From Rhodanobacteraceae bacterium (lineage in GTDB: Bacteria; Pseudomonadota; Gammaproteobacteria; Xanthomonadales; Rhodanobacteraceae), in contig JALUXG010000053.1 of assembly GCA_027019085.1 (NCBI GenBank), positions 59,323-123,322 on the forward strand: a DNA stretch of 64,000 bases, given 5' to 3'. Both the position numbers and the translations under genes were made by a program. The number at the start of each line of letters is the position of its first letter. Position 1 is the stretch's first letter. Under the pieces are notes generated by a model. The model was not told the DNA's origin. It made no database searches and saw nothing but the letters and a program-made list of their open reading frames with translations. Shown here in pieces: positions 1 through 15,433 of the stretch.

Positions 1-359
1 ACCGGCACGGCGTTGTCGTAGCCTTGCAGCGCCACGCCCTCGTCACCGCTCAGCTGCGCGTTTTGCATGTAGTGGACCATGCTGGAGGCGTTGTAGGGTG
101 TGCGCGTCATCAGGATCGGTGCGTCGTGCGCGCCCTTGGGGATCATGATCACGGTGTGCAGCTTCACCCCGTCGCGCATCGGGATCATCACGTCCTCGAT
201 GGTGTAGCCGAAGCTGGAATGGTCGGGTACGAAGTGCGCCGGGGTTTCGCTGGGTAGCGAAGGGTACTTGGGCGGCGGGTTGGCGCCGGCGTGGGCCGCG
301 ACGGCTACGCACAAGGTGGCGGCCATCGCCGTGATCAGGTAGCGAAGCGAACGATGCAT
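1..359 (-). CDS. CocE/NonD-family hydrolase (5' part only)
   Basis: Only the first 119 codons are in the window; the gene continues past base 1. The start is the ATG at 359, followed by a typical signal peptide (basic MHRSLR, hydrophobic stretch, then AHA before GANPP). The mature part holds VMIPMRDGVKLHTVIMIPKG and then the segment MTRTPYNA, the hallmark opening strands of the X-Pro dipeptidyl-peptidase (S15)/CocE alpha/beta-hydrolase family. Members hydrolyse peptide, ester or acyl-amide bonds. The Ser-Asp-His triad lies outside the window, so the substrate cannot be inferred. Export to the periplasm is likely. Confidence 0.75.
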   Translation of the reverse strand, partial: MHRSLRYLITAMAATLCVAVAAHAGANPPPKYPSLPSETPAHFVPDHSSFGYTIEDVMIPMRDGVKLHTVIMIPKGAHDAPILMTRTPYNASSMVHYMQNAQLSGDEGVALQGYDNAVP

Positions 360-445
360 GGACTTCCCCAGGGTAAGGATGTGACAGGCCCGAAGATAGC
401 GCGACGGCAAAGGTGCTGCATAGGCCATTGGTCCGGGGCTGTACA

Positions 446-1243
446 TCAGCGATCGTGCCGGTCCTCGAACACGGCAAAAATCCCTGCGTAGGGACGGGTC
501 ATGAACAGCGGCGGGCCGAAGTAGCCGCCATGGTCGAAGAATTGCGAGATCGTGCCGTCCAGGTACAGCGCATTGCGGCAGCCGAGGCGGTCGCGGAACA
601 GGCGGGCGAAGGCATGGAAGTTCACCGGTGTCTCGCTGATGGCGAACACCACGTCCCGTGGGGTACGCGCGCAGATGCCGCTGCGCCATTTCAGGCTGTC
701 CGAGTCGGGCAGAAAATGCGGGTTGATGGCACCGTCGATGACCAGCATCGGTCCGGATTGCGTGGCCAGTCGAGGTGAGGGTTTGGCATCGCGATAGGCC
801 TGCGTGGTCAGGACACGCGCATGGCCATTCGCATCGATCAGGAACACGCCGTTGGGGCGCAGCGAGAAGTTGCCCGCTGCAGGATCGCCGTGTGCGGTAT
901 TGAGCTGCTTGATGACCTTGCCGTGTTCCACGTACAGCCCCAATGGAGCGCCCTTGTGATCGTAGATCCCGGCATTGGCGGCAAACACCAGGCGCTTGCC
1001 GTGCCGAGATCCCCAGGCGCGAAGCGATGCGATGTCGGCATACGGCGTGCCGGTATCCGGATTGATCCAGTGCAGGGTCAGCAGCTCGCGCCGCAGGTCC
1101 ACGTGCACGACGCGGTAGCTGGCGCCGCGATAGAGCACTTCGCTGCCGTCGGCGTCGGGATGCGCAGCGCAGGACACCAGCAACAGTAGGCTCAGTGCGG
1201 CCAGCAGCGACGGAAAGATGCGGGTGGGAAAGGTCCGGACCAT
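446..1243 (-). CDS. DUF2233 / phosphodiester-glycosidase-like lipoprotein
   Basis: A 265-residue lipoprotein if translation begins at the ATG at 1243; the frame is open upstream to 1318, but that extra part has no signal-like character. Residues 1-25 form a type II signal sequence ending in the lipobox LLVSC. The body matches the DUF2233 (NAGPA, phosphodiester glycosidase) fold: LVFAANAGIYD, FSLRPNGVFLID, ATQSGPMLVIDG, YLDGTISQFF. The family includes the eukaryotic uncovering enzyme and periplasmic proteins of unknown substrate. It is probably anchored in the envelope. The next gene downstream on this strand is the CocE-like hydrolase, 86 bases away. Confidence 0.8.
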   Translation of the reverse strand: MVRTFPTRIFPSLLAALSLLLLVSCAAHPDADGSEVLYRGASYRVVHVDLRRELLTLHWINPDTGTPYADIASLRAWGSRHGKRLVFAANAGIYDHKGAPLGLYVEHGKVIKQLNTAHGDPAAGNFSLRPNGVFLIDANGHARVLTTQAYRDAKPSPRLATQSGPMLVIDGAINPHFLPDSDSLKWRSGICARTPRDVVFAISETPVNFHAFARLFRDRLGCRNALYLDGTISQFFDHGGYFGPPLFMTRPYAGIFAVFEDRHDR

Positions 1244-1335
1244 GCATGCATGGTCGCGTCCGGGCTGCTGGCTTGCAAGTGCGCCTATGTGGCCGGCACG
1301 TGGTCTAGAATGTCCCATTTTCCGGCGCGTACCTC

Positions 1336-1824
1336 ATGCCCTACACACCCATTGTCGCCACGCTCGGATACGTCCTTTCGCCCGATCGCGAGAAGGTGTT
1401 GATGATCCACCGCAACGCGCGCAAGGATGACCAGCATCTTGGAAAATACAACGGTCTCGGAGGCAAGCTTGAGGCCGACGAGGATGTGGCTTCCGGCATG
1501 CGTCGCGAGATTTCAGAGGAGGCCGGCATCCAGTGCCTGTCCATGCAGCTGCGCGGCACCCTCAGCTGGCCGGGCTTCGGCAAGCATGGCGAGGACTGGC
1601 TGGGTTTCATCTTCCTCATCGACCGTTTCCAGGGTGAGCCCCACGAGGGCAACCACGAAGGCACGCTGGAATGGGTCGAGCGATCCCGGCTGATGGAATT
1701 GCCGATGTGGGAAGGCGATCGCCATTTCCTGCCGCTGGTCTTCGACGAGGATCCGCGACCCTTCCACGGTGTCATGCCCTACCGCAACGGACGCATGCAG
1801 TCCTGGTCCTGCAGCCGGTTCTGA
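1336..1824 (+). CDS. NUDIX hydrolase (MutT-like, 8-oxo-dGTP type)
   Basis: A 162-residue single-domain NUDIX protein. The Nudix box is complete: GGKLEADEDV starts it and REISEEAGI ends it (residues about 42-65), fitting GX5EX7REUXEEXGU, so the Mg-binding glutamates are present. It should hydrolyse a nucleoside diphosphate linked to another moiety; the N-terminal YVLSPDREKVLMIHRN and the later WPGFGKHGEDW resemble 8-oxo-dGTP diphosphatases, but specificity is inference. The gene diverges from the DUF2233 lipoprotein. A possible -10 (TAGAAT) lies at 1306-1311, with no matching -35. Confidence 0.85.
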   Translation: MPYTPIVATLGYVLSPDREKVLMIHRNARKDDQHLGKYNGLGGKLEADEDVASGMRREISEEAGIQCLSMQLRGTLSWPGFGKHGEDWLGFIFLIDRFQGEPHEGNHEGTLEWVERSRLMELPMWEGDRHFLPLVFDEDPRPFHGVMPYRNGRMQSWSCSRF

Positions 1825-1976
1825 GCAATTCGCTACCAGGTGTGTTCCAGGGAAGCGACATCTGTATCAAGATCATCACGCGCATGCCTCATGGTTTTCG
1901 CAATACCTGATACGTCCTTATCGAAATCCGCGCCGCCTGTCCCGAAGACTTTCGATGCAGCTGTGTATGGCAGTCT

Positions 1977-3968
<1,992 letters not shown>

Positions 3969-4077
3969 CGTGGTGGGTTTTCCGGTGTGGTGCCCTGTGT
4001 CAGGTTCGGGAGGTATTGAACAAGTCTACGCAGGCGTCAGCCTTGCGTCTGCGCGCTGATGCAGGACAGGTGACGTG

Positions 4078-6099
4078 TCATCCCCGTGGACGCAGCCTGG
4101 TCATGAGTCGTGCGAGGCGCCGGAACCGGGGGCTTCGGGTGAGTGTGTCGAGGGGAAGGCGGTAGCGACGGCGCCAGTTGGGGTATTCGTCGATGGTGCC
4201 GGGCAGGTTCTGCGCTTCCTCTTCGCCCAGCAGGTCATCGAGGGAGACGGAGACCAGGGCGGCCGGCGAGCGTGCCAGGGCGGTATGGACGCGGTCGTTC
4301 AGGATCTTCGCGTCGCAGGGCATTCGTGCAGGCGGCTTCGCGCCGTCAAGGGTCATCAGCTTCGTGCAGTCGCTGCGGCGCTGCGTGCGCGCGGTACGGG
4401 CGGCATCCGGGTCGATCCAGCCAAGACGCAGCCACTGGTCGATGTCGCGTCCGTGCGCGTAGCCGGCGAGCGTGGGGGTGTCGTGGGTGCCGAAACAGGC
4501 CAGCGTCGCATGACGCAGTCGCTTCGGGGAACGGAAACCACCGCGCCGGTTCCGTTCAAATTGCAGGACGGAATACGAATGGATGCCGCTGGTGCGCAGT
4601 GCCGTGCGCAGCCCGTCGGGCACCAGGCCCAGGTCCTCGCCGACGATCAGGGTGCCTGCGCGCTGCGCCTCGATGCGCAGCAGCGCCAGCAGGGAGGCGA
4701 AGGGCTGGCGGATGTAGCCACCCGGTGCGCCGTTGTCGGGGATCCAGAAGCTGCGCATCAGCCCCAGCACGTGGTCGATGCGGATCACGCCGCAGCGGGC
4801 GAGGTTCTGCCGCAGTACGCGACGAAAGGCCCGGTAGTCGTTGTCGGCGAGACGGGAGGGGGCATGGGCGGCGAGATTCCAGTTCTGGCCCGCCGGACTC
4901 AGGTGATCGGGCGGCGCACCCAGTGAAACACCGTGCGCGATGCTTGCGTGTTCGGCCCAGGCTTCGGCGCCATCCCGTCGCGCACCCACTGCCAGGTCGA
5001 GATAAAGACCCAGCGCCATGCCTGCTGATTGCGCGGTGTGCTGGGTTCTTGCCAGTTGCTGCTCGGCCTGCCATTGCAGCCAGGCATGAAAGCTTTCCGA
5101 ATCGGCATTGCGTGCGCAGGCGGCGTCTGGATCCCGGGTGCTTTCCGGCCAGCGGCGCATGTCCGGTCCATGCCGCTCGCTGAGGGATTCGAATCGTGCG
5201 AAGCGTTCAAGGGATACACCCGCTTCGCTGCGAAAACGCGCGAAAGACGCCTGTTGCGAGCGCGTGGCCCGGGACTGGAAGTCGCTGAACAGTGCACGCA
5301 GGATCGCATGCAGTGCACGTGCGTGTGCCGGAAGGTCGATCCATTTTCCCTGCGAGGCTGCATGGCGTGCTCGCCAGGCGGCGATCTGGCGTCTTGTCGC
5401 GGGGGATGCCGGCTGGATGGCTTCCGGTTCCAGATGGCGCGCATTCAGGAATCCGCGGTCGGATGGCGAATAGGGGCTGAATACCTCGGGACTGGCCCAG
5501 CCCAACGCATGCAGTGGCAGGATTCCGGTGAAATCGGCACCGTGCCGGGCCAGCATGGTTGCCAATCGAGCCAGATCGCGAAAGTCGCCCGGTCCCGCGT
5601 TGCGATCCGAATGCAGGCCGTAGAGGTTGAGGTTCACGCCCCAGCGCCGCGTGCCGCGCGGCAGGGTGGGGACACGTGGCGGCGAGACGATCACGCGCAC
5701 GGTTTCGGTGTGCTTCCCCATGCGTACGGCAAGCGTGTGCAGACCGCAGGGCAGCGGTTCAAGCGCTATGCCTGAATGGCTGCAGTGCCCATTCAGTTCG
5801 GCGGGGGTCTGGTCCTCCAGAGCCAGGCGCCAGCGCGCACTGTCCGGTGCGGCGATGCGTACAGGCTTGCCGGTTTCCACGAGGATTTCCCGCGGCAGCC
5901 TGCGGTTTTGCCGCGAGGCTTGCTCGCGTTTCCAGGCTTCACGTATCGCGGCGTCGCTGTCCAGATTCTCGTCGCAGGCCGCAAGCAGGGCCAGGGAGGT
6001 CTCACGCAATGTGCGCACTTCGCGACCGGCAAGATTGCGAAAGACCGGCAGAACCCCATGCTTTTCCGCCAGTCCCTGCAGCGCAGCATCGGTGTTCAT
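4078..6099 (-). CDS. malQ: 4-alpha-glucanotransferase (amylomaltase)
   Basis: A 673-residue GH77 enzyme that transfers maltooligosaccharide segments between alpha-1,4-glucans (disproportionation), freeing glucose and making longer acceptors for the phosphorylase. Visible signatures are RIDHVLGL (nucleophile Asp, about residue 441), VGEDLGLVP (acid/base Glu) and GTHDTPTLAGY (transition-state Asp). About 130 N-terminal residues precede the barrel, a beta-rich extension common in proteobacterial MalQ. Its ATG at 6099 directly abuts the glgX stop at 6100, so it is the last gene of the tightly packed glycogen operon. Confidence 0.95.
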   Translation of the reverse strand: MNTDAALQGLAEKHGVLPVFRNLAGREVRTLRETSLALLAACDENLDSDAAIREAWKREQASRQNRRLPREILVETGKPVRIAAPDSARWRLALEDQTPAELNGHCSHSGIALEPLPCGLHTLAVRMGKHTETVRVIVSPPRVPTLPRGTRRWGVNLNLYGLHSDRNAGPGDFRDLARLATMLARHGADFTGILPLHALGWASPEVFSPYSPSDRGFLNARHLEPEAIQPASPATRRQIAAWRARHAASQGKWIDLPAHARALHAILRALFSDFQSRATRSQQASFARFRSEAGVSLERFARFESLSERHGPDMRRWPESTRDPDAACARNADSESFHAWLQWQAEQQLARTQHTAQSAGMALGLYLDLAVGARRDGAEAWAEHASIAHGVSLGAPPDHLSPAGQNWNLAAHAPSRLADNDYRAFRRVLRQNLARCGVIRIDHVLGLMRSFWIPDNGAPGGYIRQPFASLLALLRIEAQRAGTLIVGEDLGLVPDGLRTALRTSGIHSYSVLQFERNRRGGFRSPKRLRHATLACFGTHDTPTLAGYAHGRDIDQWLRLGWIDPDAARTARTQRRSDCTKLMTLDGAKPPARMPCDAKILNDRVHTALARSPAALVSVSLDDLLGEEEAQNLPGTIDEYPNWRRRYRLPLDTLTRSPRFRRLARLMTRLRPRG

Positions 6100-8204
<2,105 letters not shown>

Positions 8205-8205
<1 letters not shown>

Positions 8206-9653
8206 CAGGATTTCCTTGCGGTGATGGTCTGGTACAGCGCGTGGTAGCGCGGTGCCGAGCGATCCCAGCTGACCGGCGCATGCATGGCGTTGCGCATCAG
8301 GCCGCGCCAGGTGGATTTGTCCGCAAACAGGGTGAAGACCCGTTCGATGGCCTGTCGCAGGGTGTCGGCATGGACGGGAGAGAACTGGATGCCATTGGCC
8401 TGGCGCTTGCGGATGGCGGCCGGGTCGGCATCGGTCACGGTGTCGGCCAGGCCGCCGGTGCGTGCGACCACGGGGATCGTGCCGTAGCGCAGGGCATAGA
8501 GCTGGGTCAGCCCGCACGGCTCGAAACGGGAGGGAACGAGTAACGCATCGCTGCCGCCCTGCATGAGATGGGCCAGGCGCTCGTCGTAACCGATCACTGC
8601 ACCGACCGAGCCGGCATGTCGCCGACTGGCGTCGACGAAAGCCTTTTCGAGCCCGTGGTCACCCGAGCCGAGCACGGCCAGTTGACCACCGCGAGCGACC
8701 AGATCGTCGATGGTTTCGAGCAGCAGGTCCATGCCTTTCTGCGTGGTCAGGCGACTGATGACACTGAACAGCGGTGCATCCGGCGCGTCGGACAGGGCGA
8801 AGCGTGAAGCCAGGGCGGCGCGATTTGTTCTCCGGCGATCGAGGCTGCGGCTGGTGTAGCGTGCCTGCAGTGCCGGATCGGTGGCCGGATTCCAAGTCTG
8901 CGTGTCGATGCCGTTGACGATGCCGCTGAAAGCATCGCCTCGCGAGGCGAGCACGCCTTCCAGTCCCATGCCGAATTCGGGTGTCAGCAGTTCGCGTGCA
9001 TAGGTGGGGCTGACGGTGGTGATGGCATCGGCAAATACCAGGCCGGTCTTGAGGAAACCGAACTTGCCCCAGTATTCGGTGGTGTCGGGGGTGAACAGGT
9101 GATCGGGAATGTCGAACAGGTAGCGTGTCTGCCAGGGAAACAGTCCCTGGAAGGCCATGTTGTGGATAGTGAGGACCGTGGCCGGCGTCGCTCCGGTGTG
9201 CCGCATACGGATCAGCAGCGGCGCCAGGCCCGCCTGCCAGTCATGGGCGTGCACCACCTGCGGCCGCCAGCGATTGGCGCCTTCGGCTGCCATGCGGGCT
9301 GCAGCCACGTTCAGGGCACCGAAGCGCAGGTGATTGTCGTGCCAGTCCCTGCCGTCGGCATCGAGGTAGATGTTGCCCGGGCGATCAAACAGATGCGGGG
9401 CATCGAGAAGGTACAGCCGCAGTTCCTCATCGCGCACCGCGCGAATGCGGGCCGGGCCGCCGAGCAGGTCGTCAAAGCGCATCACTGTCCGGGGCCGTGA
9501 CACCCGCTCGGCAAGTGCGGGATACAGTGGCAGGAGAATACGTACATCGTCGCCCAGCGTGGCCAGCGTGCGGGGCACGGCTCCGACCACGTCGGCAAGA
9601 CCCCCGGTCTTGACGAACGGAGCGCATTCGGAAGCGACGAACAGGACTTTCAT
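8205..9653 (-). CDS. glgA: Glycogen synthase (ADP-glucose type)
   Basis: A 482-residue GT5 glycosyltransferase that elongates alpha-1,4-glucan from ADP-glucose. The N-terminal KTGGLADVVG (Lys15) binds the sugar nucleotide. The Rossmann-fold segments VVHAHDWQAGLAPLL and the C-terminal LVPSRFEPCGLTQLYALRYGTIPVVARTGG-type retaining GT-B signature are intact. Its start at 9653 abuts the glgC stop at 9654 and its end overlaps glgX by one base, so it is translationally coupled on both sides. The length matches bacterial GlgA (about 480). Confidence 0.96.
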
Positions 9654-10913
9654 TCAGCCGTCCAGTGCCTCGATCATGCGTTCGGTGATCAGGCACACCC
9701 CGTTCGGAGTGCGGTGGAAGCGTACGGCGTCTGCCTGTGGATCCTCACCGACGACCAGTCCCTCGGGAATCTGCACGCCGCGATCGATCACCACGTTGGT
9801 CAGACGCGCACTGCGGCCGATGTCCACACGTGGCAACACGACCGCGCCCTCCAGCTTGGCGAACGAGTGGCAATGCACACCGGTAAACAACAGGCAGCGA
9901 TCAAGTTCGGATCCGGAGATGATGCAGCCGCCGGAAACGAGCGAAGAAACCGCATGGCCACGGCGACCTTCCTCGTTGTGGATGAACTTGGCCGGCGGCA
10001 TCAGTTCGGAATAGGTCCAGATCGGCCATTGCCGGTCGTACAGGTCCAGCTCGGGCGTGAAGTCGGTGAGGTCGATGTTGGCCTGCCAGAAGGCGTCGAC
10101 GGTGCCGACATCGCGCCAGTAGGGGTGTTTCTCCGCGCCGCTGCGCACGCAGGAGCGACCGAAGGGATGGGCAACGGCTTTTGCCGACCGCACGAGTTGC
10201 GGAATGATGTTCTTGCCGAAATCGTGACTTGAATCTGCCGTTTCGGCATCGGCACGCAGTACCTCGAACAGGAATCTGGACTCGAACACGTAGATGCCCA
10301 TGCTGGCAAGCGCCATGTCGGGGTGTCCGGGCATCGGCGGTGGGTCGGCCGGCTTTTCGATGAAATCGATGATGCGGTCGTCGCTGTCCACGTGCATCAC
10401 GCCGAATCCGCTGGCTTCCTGGCGCGGTACCTCGATGCAGCCGACGGTCACGTCGGCTCCGCTGTCCACGTGGTGCTGGACCATCAGCGAGTAGTCCTGC
10501 TTGTAGACATGGTCCCCGGCCAGCACGATGACGTATTTCAGGCGGTTGCTGGCGATGACCGGGATGTTCTGGTACACCGCGTCGGCGGTGCCGGCGTACC
10601 AGTTCTCGCCGTCCATCTGCTGGGATGCGGGCAGGATATCCAGCGATTCGTTGCGCTCGGCACGGAAGAAGCTCCAGCCGCGTTGCAGGTGACGGATCAG
10701 CGAGTGTGCCTGGTACTGGGTGGCGACACCGATACGGCGGATGCCCGAATTGACGGCATTGGACAGCGGAAAGTCGATGATCCGGCTCTTTCCGCCAAAG
10801 TACACGGCAGGCTTGGCGCGTTTCTCGGTCAGCTGCATCAGGCGCGAGCCGCGCCCGCCGGCGAGGATGAAGGCCATGGTCTGCTGCGCCAGTCTCTGCG
10901 ATTTCATGTTCAT
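9654..10913 (-). CDS. glgC: Glucose-1-phosphate adenylyltransferase
   Basis: A 419-residue ADP-glucose pyrophosphorylase, the committed step of bacterial glycogen synthesis (ATP + glucose-1-P gives ADP-glucose + PPi). Signatures: [11 protein letters not shown] nucleotide loop, [22 protein letters not shown] near residues 33-55, [47 protein letters not shown], followed by a C-terminal left-handed beta-helix ([22 protein letters not shown]). A good ribosome site (AAGGAG, 9 bases upstream) supports the ATG at 10913. It lies 32 bases after glgB. Activity is probably under metabolite control as in the family; the effectors cannot be read from sequence. Confidence 0.96.
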   Translation of the reverse strand: MNMKSQRLAQQTMAFILAGGRGSRLMQLTEKRAKPAVYFGGKSRIIDFPLSNAVNSGIRRIGVATQYQAHSLIRHLQRGWSFFRAERNESLDILPASQQMDGENWYAGTADAVYQNIPVIASNRLKYVIVLAGDHVYKQDYSLMVQHHVDSGADVTVGCIEVPRQEASGFGVMHVDSDDRIIDFIEKPADPPPMPGHPDMALASMGIYVFESRFLFEVLRADAETADSSHDFGKNIIPQLVRSAKAVAHPFGRSCVRSGAEKHPYWRDVGTVDAFWQANIDLTDFTPELDLYDRQWPIWTYSELMPPAKFIHNEEGRRGHAVSSLVSGGCIISGSELDRCLLFTGVHCHSFAKLEGAVVLPRVDIGRSARLTNVVIDRGVQIPEGLVVGEDPQADAVRFHRTPNGVCLITERMIEALDG

Positions 10914-10945
10914 TGCCGCGTACTCCTTGGATATTGCCTGTAGAG

Positions 10946-12886
10946 CTACTCCCGACGATCAAGCTGGAAAAACACGCACGACAGCGGAGGCAGGGTGACT
11001 GCAATCGAGTGCGGATGGCCGCAGGCTTCGATGGCTTCGCTGGAAACACCGCCCAGATTACCGCGGTCACTGCCGCCGTAATGACCTGAATCGGTATTGA
11101 GGCGCTCGGCCCAATGACCGGCTACCGGTACGCCGACGCGACGTGAGACCCTTTCAACCGGCGTGAAGTTGCATACCACCAGCAGTGGGGCATGCTGCGG
11201 TTCACCCTTGCGGATCCAGGCGAAAAGCGATTCGTCGCTGGCGCCGCCTTCCACCCATTGGAAACCTTCGGCGCGGCTGTCGTGCCGGTACAGCGCGGGA
11301 CTCTCGCGGTACAACGCGTTGAGGTCGCGCACCAGTCGCTGCATGCCGGCGTGCAGTGGATCGTCGAGAAGGTGCCAATTCAGCGAGGTGGTGTGATTCC
11401 ATTCCCCGTCCTGGGCGAACTCGCAACCCATGAACAGCAGTTTCTTGCCCGGGTGGCCCCACATGAAGCCGTAGTAGGCGCGCAGGTTGGCAAATTGCTC
11501 TTCGCGCGAGCCGGGCATCTTGCCCAGCATGGACCGCTTGCCGTGCACCACCTCGTCATGGCTGATCGGCAGGATGAAGTTCTCGGAGAAGGCATAGTGC
11601 AGGCCGAACGTCACCTGGTGGTGGTGGAACTTGCGGTGTATCGGATCGAGCTTGATATAGGACAGGGTGTCGTTCATCCAGCCCATGTTCCACTTGAAGC
11701 CGAAGCCGAGTCCGCCCCGGCTGGTCGGTGCGCTGACGCCCGGGAAGGCCGTCGACTCCTCGGCCACAGTGGTGATGCCGGGTACCTCCTCGTAGACCAT
11801 TTCGTTCATGCGCTTGAGAAAGGCAATGGCTTCCAGGTTCTCCCGTCCACCGTACACGTTGGGAATCCATTCGCCCTCCTTGCGCGAATAGTCGCGGTAG
11901 AGCATCGATGCCACCGCGTCCACGCGCAGTCCGTCGACATGGTGTTCGCGCAACCAGTAAAGCGCATTGGCGAGAAGGTAATTGGCCACTTCACGGCGGC
12001 CGTAGTTGTAGATCAGCGTGTTCCAGTCCGGATGGAAACCTTCCCGCGGATCCTCGTGCTCGTACAGTGCAGTGCCGTCGAACCGCGCCAGGCCGTGCGG
12101 ATCCATGGGGAAATGTGCGGGGACCCAGTCGAGCAAAAGTCCAAGTCCGGCACGATGACAGGCATCGACCAGAGTGCGGAACTCGTCGGGTGTGCCGTAA
12201 CGGATGGTCGGCGCATACAGGCCGATGGGCTGGTAGCCCCATGAGCCGTCGAAGGGGTGCTCGCTGACCGGCATCAGTTCCAGGTGCGTGAAACCCATGT
12301 CGCACGCATAGTCGACCAGCATGCGGGCATGTTCCAGGTAGGACAGCGGGCGGTTGCCTTCCTCGGGTACCCGCCGCCAGGAGCCCAGATGCACCTCGTA
12401 GATCGAGACCGGGCGATCGACCAGCGGGATGGTGCCGCGGTTGTCCATCCAGGACCTGTCGTTCCAGCGGTAGCCATGCAGCCGACGCACTATCGATGCG
12501 GTTTTCGGCGGGTGTTCGGCGCCCAAGCCCATGGGGTCGGCCTTCAGTGGCAGCAGCCTGCCGTGACGGTCGATGATCCGGTACTTGTAGATGGCCCCCG
12601 CATCGAGTTCGGGCACGAACCCCTCCCACACGCCGGTGGCGCCTCGCGGCTGCATCGGATGCGCGTCGCCGTCCCAGTCGTTGAAGTCGCCGACCACCGA
12701 CACCCGGCTGGCGTTCGGGGCCCATACGGCGAAATGCGTGCCACGCACGCCATCCCGTTCAAGCACATGCGCGCCCAGGGCTTCCCACAGCAGCCGGTGA
12801 CTGCCTTCGCTGATCAGGTAGGCATCGAGCTCGCCCAGTGACGGCGGTTTGATCGATGTTCCCGAACGGCGCGCGTTGTCAGTCAT
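10946..12886 (-). CDS. glgB: 1,4-alpha-glucan branching enzyme
   Basis: A 646-residue GH13 branching enzyme that cuts an alpha-1,4 chain and rejoins it as an alpha-1,6 branch. The order is an N-terminal CBM48 domain ([23 protein letters not shown]), the catalytic barrel with [15 protein letters not shown] (Asp near 323), [11 protein letters not shown] (Glu near 376) and [12 protein letters not shown], then a C-terminal beta domain. The start is set at the ATG at 12886, which overlaps the glgP stop by 8 bases; an open frame extends to 13018 inside glgP without family sequence. It lacks the extra N-terminal domain of the longest (about 730-residue) enzymes. Confidence 0.95.
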   Translation of the reverse strand: MTDNARRSGTSIKPPSLGELDAYLISEGSHRLLWEALGAHVLERDGVRGTHFAVWAPNASRVSVVGDFNDWDGDAHPMQPRGATGVWEGFVPELDAGAIYKYRIIDRHGRLLPLKADPMGLGAEHPPKTASIVRRLHGYRWNDRSWMDNRGTIPLVDRPVSIYEVHLGSWRRVPEEGNRPLSYLEHARMLVDYACDMGFTHLELMPVSEHPFDGSWGYQPIGLYAPTIRYGTPDEFRTLVDACHRAGLGLLLDWVPAHFPMDPHGLARFDGTALYEHEDPREGFHPDWNTLIYNYGRREVANYLLANALYWLREHHVDGLRVDAVASMLYRDYSRKEGEWIPNVYGGRENLEAIAFLKRMNEMVYEEVPGITTVAEESTAFPGVSAPTSRGGLGFGFKWNMGWMNDTLSYIKLDPIHRKFHHHQVTFGLHYAFSENFILPISHDEVVHGKRSMLGKMPGSREEQFANLRAYYGFMWGHPGKKLLFMGCEFAQDGEWNHTTSLNWHLLDDPLHAGMQRLVRDLNALYRESPALYRHDSRAEGFQWVEGGASDESLFAWIRKGEPQHAPLLVVCNFTPVERVSRRVGVPVAGHWAERLNTDSGHYGGSDRGNLGGVSSEAIEACGHPHSIAVTLPPLSCVFFQLDRRE

Positions 12887-15269
12887 GGACGGGTGGTTCC
12901 ACTTCCCAGATGTCGCGTGCGTACCCGCGGATGGCACGATCGGAGGAGAACCAGCCGACACGTGCCGTGTTGAGAATGGTCTTGCGCGTCCAGCCGGCCG
13001 TGTCGCGGTAGTCGGCATCGACCTTGCGCTGGGTGTCGTAGTAGGCGTCGAAGTCGCAGGTCACCAGGAAATAGTCGTGCTCGTAGAGACGGCGTACCAC
13101 GGGCTCGAACAGTCCCGGTTCGTCCGGGGAGAAGATGCCGTTGGCGATCTGGTCGAGCACTCGTTTCAGGCGCGGACTGGCCTCGATCGCCAGGCGTGAA
13201 AAGTGTTCCACCTTGCGCCGTTCCTCCGCCTCTTCGGCGGTCAGGCCGAACAGGTAGAAATTTTCATGGCCGACGGCATCGCGGATCTCGATGTTGGCGC
13301 CGTCCAGCGTGCCGATGGTCGCCGCTCCGTTGAGGGCGAATTTCATGTTTCCCGTACCCGAAGCTTCCTTGCCTGCCGTGGAGATCTGTTCGGACAGGTC
13401 GGCGGCGGGAATGAGTCGTTCCGCCATACTCACGTTGTAGTTTTCCGGATACAGGATCTTGAGGAACGGTGCGGTCGTCCTGTCGGCATTGATGTGCCGG
13501 GCCACGCAGTTGATGAGGTGGATGATTTCCTTGGCCACCGCATAACCCGGTGCGGCCTTGCCGCCGAAGATCTTCACCCGTGGGGTCCATTCGCCGTTCG
13601 GGTTGTCGCGGATCGCGTTCCACAGCGCCACCGTCTCCAGCAGGTTCATCAGCTGGCGCTTGTACTGGTGAATGCGCTTGACCTGGATGTCGAACAGTGC
13701 CGAGGGGTCGATCATGGCACCCTCGCGGGCAGCGATCCAGGCGGCGACGCGCTCCTTGTTGAGTCGTTTGGCGGCGCGGAAGGCATCCTGGAACCCCGCA
13801 TCCTCCGCGTGTGCATCCAGTGCCTGGAGTTTCTCCAGATCGACGGGCCAGTCCTCGCCAATGGTCTGGTTGATCAGCCTGCGCAGCGGGGGATTGCATG
13901 CGTAGAGCCAGCGCCGCGGCGTGATGCCGTTGGTTTCGTTGACGATGCGCCCCGGGTACTGGGCATCGAGTTCGGCGAACAGGTTTTCCTTCACCAGGCG
14001 GCTGTGCAGCGCCGAGACTCCATTGACCTTGTGCGCCATGACGAAAGCCAGTTCGCCCATCTTCACCGCATTGTGTTCGATGATGCGCACCTGGCCACCG
14101 CTGCTGAGGTGCTGGTCCTCGATCAGCTCGATGATGCGGTGATGTCGCGGCAGGATGTGGCTGAATAAACCCTCGTCCCAGCGTTCCAGTGCCTCGGGGA
14201 GCAGGGTGTGGTTGGTATATCCCAGGCAGGCACGGGCGGTTGCGATGGACGTTTTCATCGGCATGCCGTGCTCGTCGGCCAGGATGCGGACCAGTTCCGG
14301 GCCGGCGATGGCGGGGTGGGTGTCGTTGAGCTGGATGGCCACGTGCCGGGGCAGTGTGGCCAGATCATTTCCCTCGGACAGGAAACGCCGGACGATGTCC
14401 TGGATCGAGGCTGCGGTGAAGAAATACTCCTGCTTGAGTCGCAGTTCCTTGCCTGCCGGCGTGGTGTCGTCCGGATAGAGCACCCGCGAGAGGGTACGGG
14501 CCAGTGCCTCGGGTTCGCTGGCGGCAAGGTATTCGCCGCGGTTGAACCGCGCCAGGTCGAACAGCCGCGTAGGTTTGGCGGACCACAGGCGCAGCGTGTT
14601 GGCCCAGCCACCCCGCCAGCCGATGACGGGCGTGTCGTAGGCGGCAGCGATCACTGTCTGGTCAGGATGCCAGACGGCCGACGTCCCCGATTGATGGACA
14701 TATCCTCCGAAGCCGATCGTGTAGGCGGCCTCGGGGCGTTCGAATTCCCAGGCGTGTTTCTGCCCCAGCCAGTTTTCCGCAGTCTCGATCTGCCGGCAGT
14801 CCTCGAAGGTCTGGCGGAACAGGCCGTGTTCGTAGCGGATGCCGTAGCCATAGGCCGGGATGCCGAGGGTGGAAAGGCTGTCCAGGAAGCAGGCGGCCAG
14901 ACGACCCAGCCCGCCGTTGCCGAGTGCCGCGTCGGGTTCGTCGTGCACCACGCTGTCGTAATCCAGATCCAGCGAATCCAGAGCCTCGCGGGCTGCATCA
15001 TCGACACGCAGGTTGATCATGACGTCCTCGATCAGGCGACCGATCAGGAACTCCATGGAAAGGTAGTAGACCCGCTTGGCCCGCGATTCATACGTCTTGC
15101 GGGTGCTGGTGAACCAGGGATCGACCACGCGGTCGCGCAGGGCCAGCGAAAGGGCCATGCGCCAGTCATAGACCGTTGCGTGCTGCGTGTCCTTGCCGAG
15201 CGAATATTTCAGATGACGCAGGATGCTCTCGCGCAACGTGCGGGGGTCGATCGCTTTCATGGGGGTCAT
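12879..15269 (-). CDS. glgP: Glycogen/starch/alpha-glucan phosphorylase
   Basis: A 796-residue GT35 phosphorylase that releases glucose-1-phosphate from glycogen chain ends. The PLP-binding region [15 protein letters not shown] places the Schiff-base lysine near residue 641; the N-terminal [23 protein letters not shown] and [11 protein letters not shown] are classic. The length equals E. coli GlgP/MalP. An alternative ATG three codons in (MKAIDP) is possible. It overlaps glgB by 8 bases, so synthesis (glgB/C/A) and breakdown (glgP/X, malQ) genes share a transcript and must be balanced post-transcriptionally or allosterically. Confidence 0.96.
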   Translation of the reverse strand: MTPMKAIDPRTLRESILRHLKYSLGKDTQHATVYDWRMALSLALRDRVVDPWFTSTRKTYESRAKRVYYLSMEFLIGRLIEDVMINLRVDDAAREALDSLDLDYDSVVHDEPDAALGNGGLGRLAACFLDSLSTLGIPAYGYGIRYEHGLFRQTFEDCRQIETAENWLGQKHAWEFERPEAAYTIGFGGYVHQSGTSAVWHPDQTVIAAAYDTPVIGWRGGWANTLRLWSAKPTRLFDLARFNRGEYLAASEPEALARTLSRVLYPDDTTPAGKELRLKQEYFFTAASIQDIVRRFLSEGNDLATLPRHVAIQLNDTHPAIAGPELVRILADEHGMPMKTSIATARACLGYTNHTLLPEALERWDEGLFSHILPRHHRIIELIEDQHLSSGGQVRIIEHNAVKMGELAFVMAHKVNGVSALHSRLVKENLFAELDAQYPGRIVNETNGITPRRWLYACNPPLRRLINQTIGEDWPVDLEKLQALDAHAEDAGFQDAFRAAKRLNKERVAAWIAAREGAMIDPSALFDIQVKRIHQYKRQLMNLLETVALWNAIRDNPNGEWTPRVKIFGGKAAPGYAVAKEIIHLINCVARHINADRTTAPFLKILYPENYNVSMAERLIPAADLSEQISTAGKEASGTGNMKFALNGAATIGTLDGANIEIRDAVGHENFYLFGLTAEEAEERRKVEHFSRLAIEASPRLKRVLDQIANGIFSPDEPGLFEPVVRRLYEHDYFLVTCDFDAYYDTQRKVDADYRDTAGWTRKTILNTARVGWFSSDRAIRGYARDIWEVEPPVHD

Positions 15270-15433
15270 GCCATTCCTGTGCTGGTGTATGTGGTAGGCG
15301 TATCAAAGTTGACGGATTCCGGGTGTGCATGGGCCGCATGCAACGGCAAGGACACGTCGAGCCTGCAGGGGTTCAGCATAGCAACCTGCCCGGGGAAGCA
15401 GTCTGGTCGGCGAGCGAAGGCAGGGATGCGTGT
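15270..15433 (-). other. Intergenic gap between GH15 gene and glgP
   Basis: A 164-base space inside the otherwise tightly packed operon. I see no ORF with coding character, no hairpin followed by a T-run and no clear sigma-70 promoter. It may carry a secondary promoter for glgP, but nothing in the sequence proves it. Confidence 0.4.

Noticed and set aside
1306..1311. TAGAAT as a -10 box for the NUDIX gene
   Set aside because: No -35 at proper spacing; recorded only in that gene's note, not as a separate promoter.
4075..4926. Long plus-strand ORF opposite malQ (283 codons)
   Set aside because: GC-rich antisense shadow; malQ on the minus strand has complete family motifs and operon spacing.
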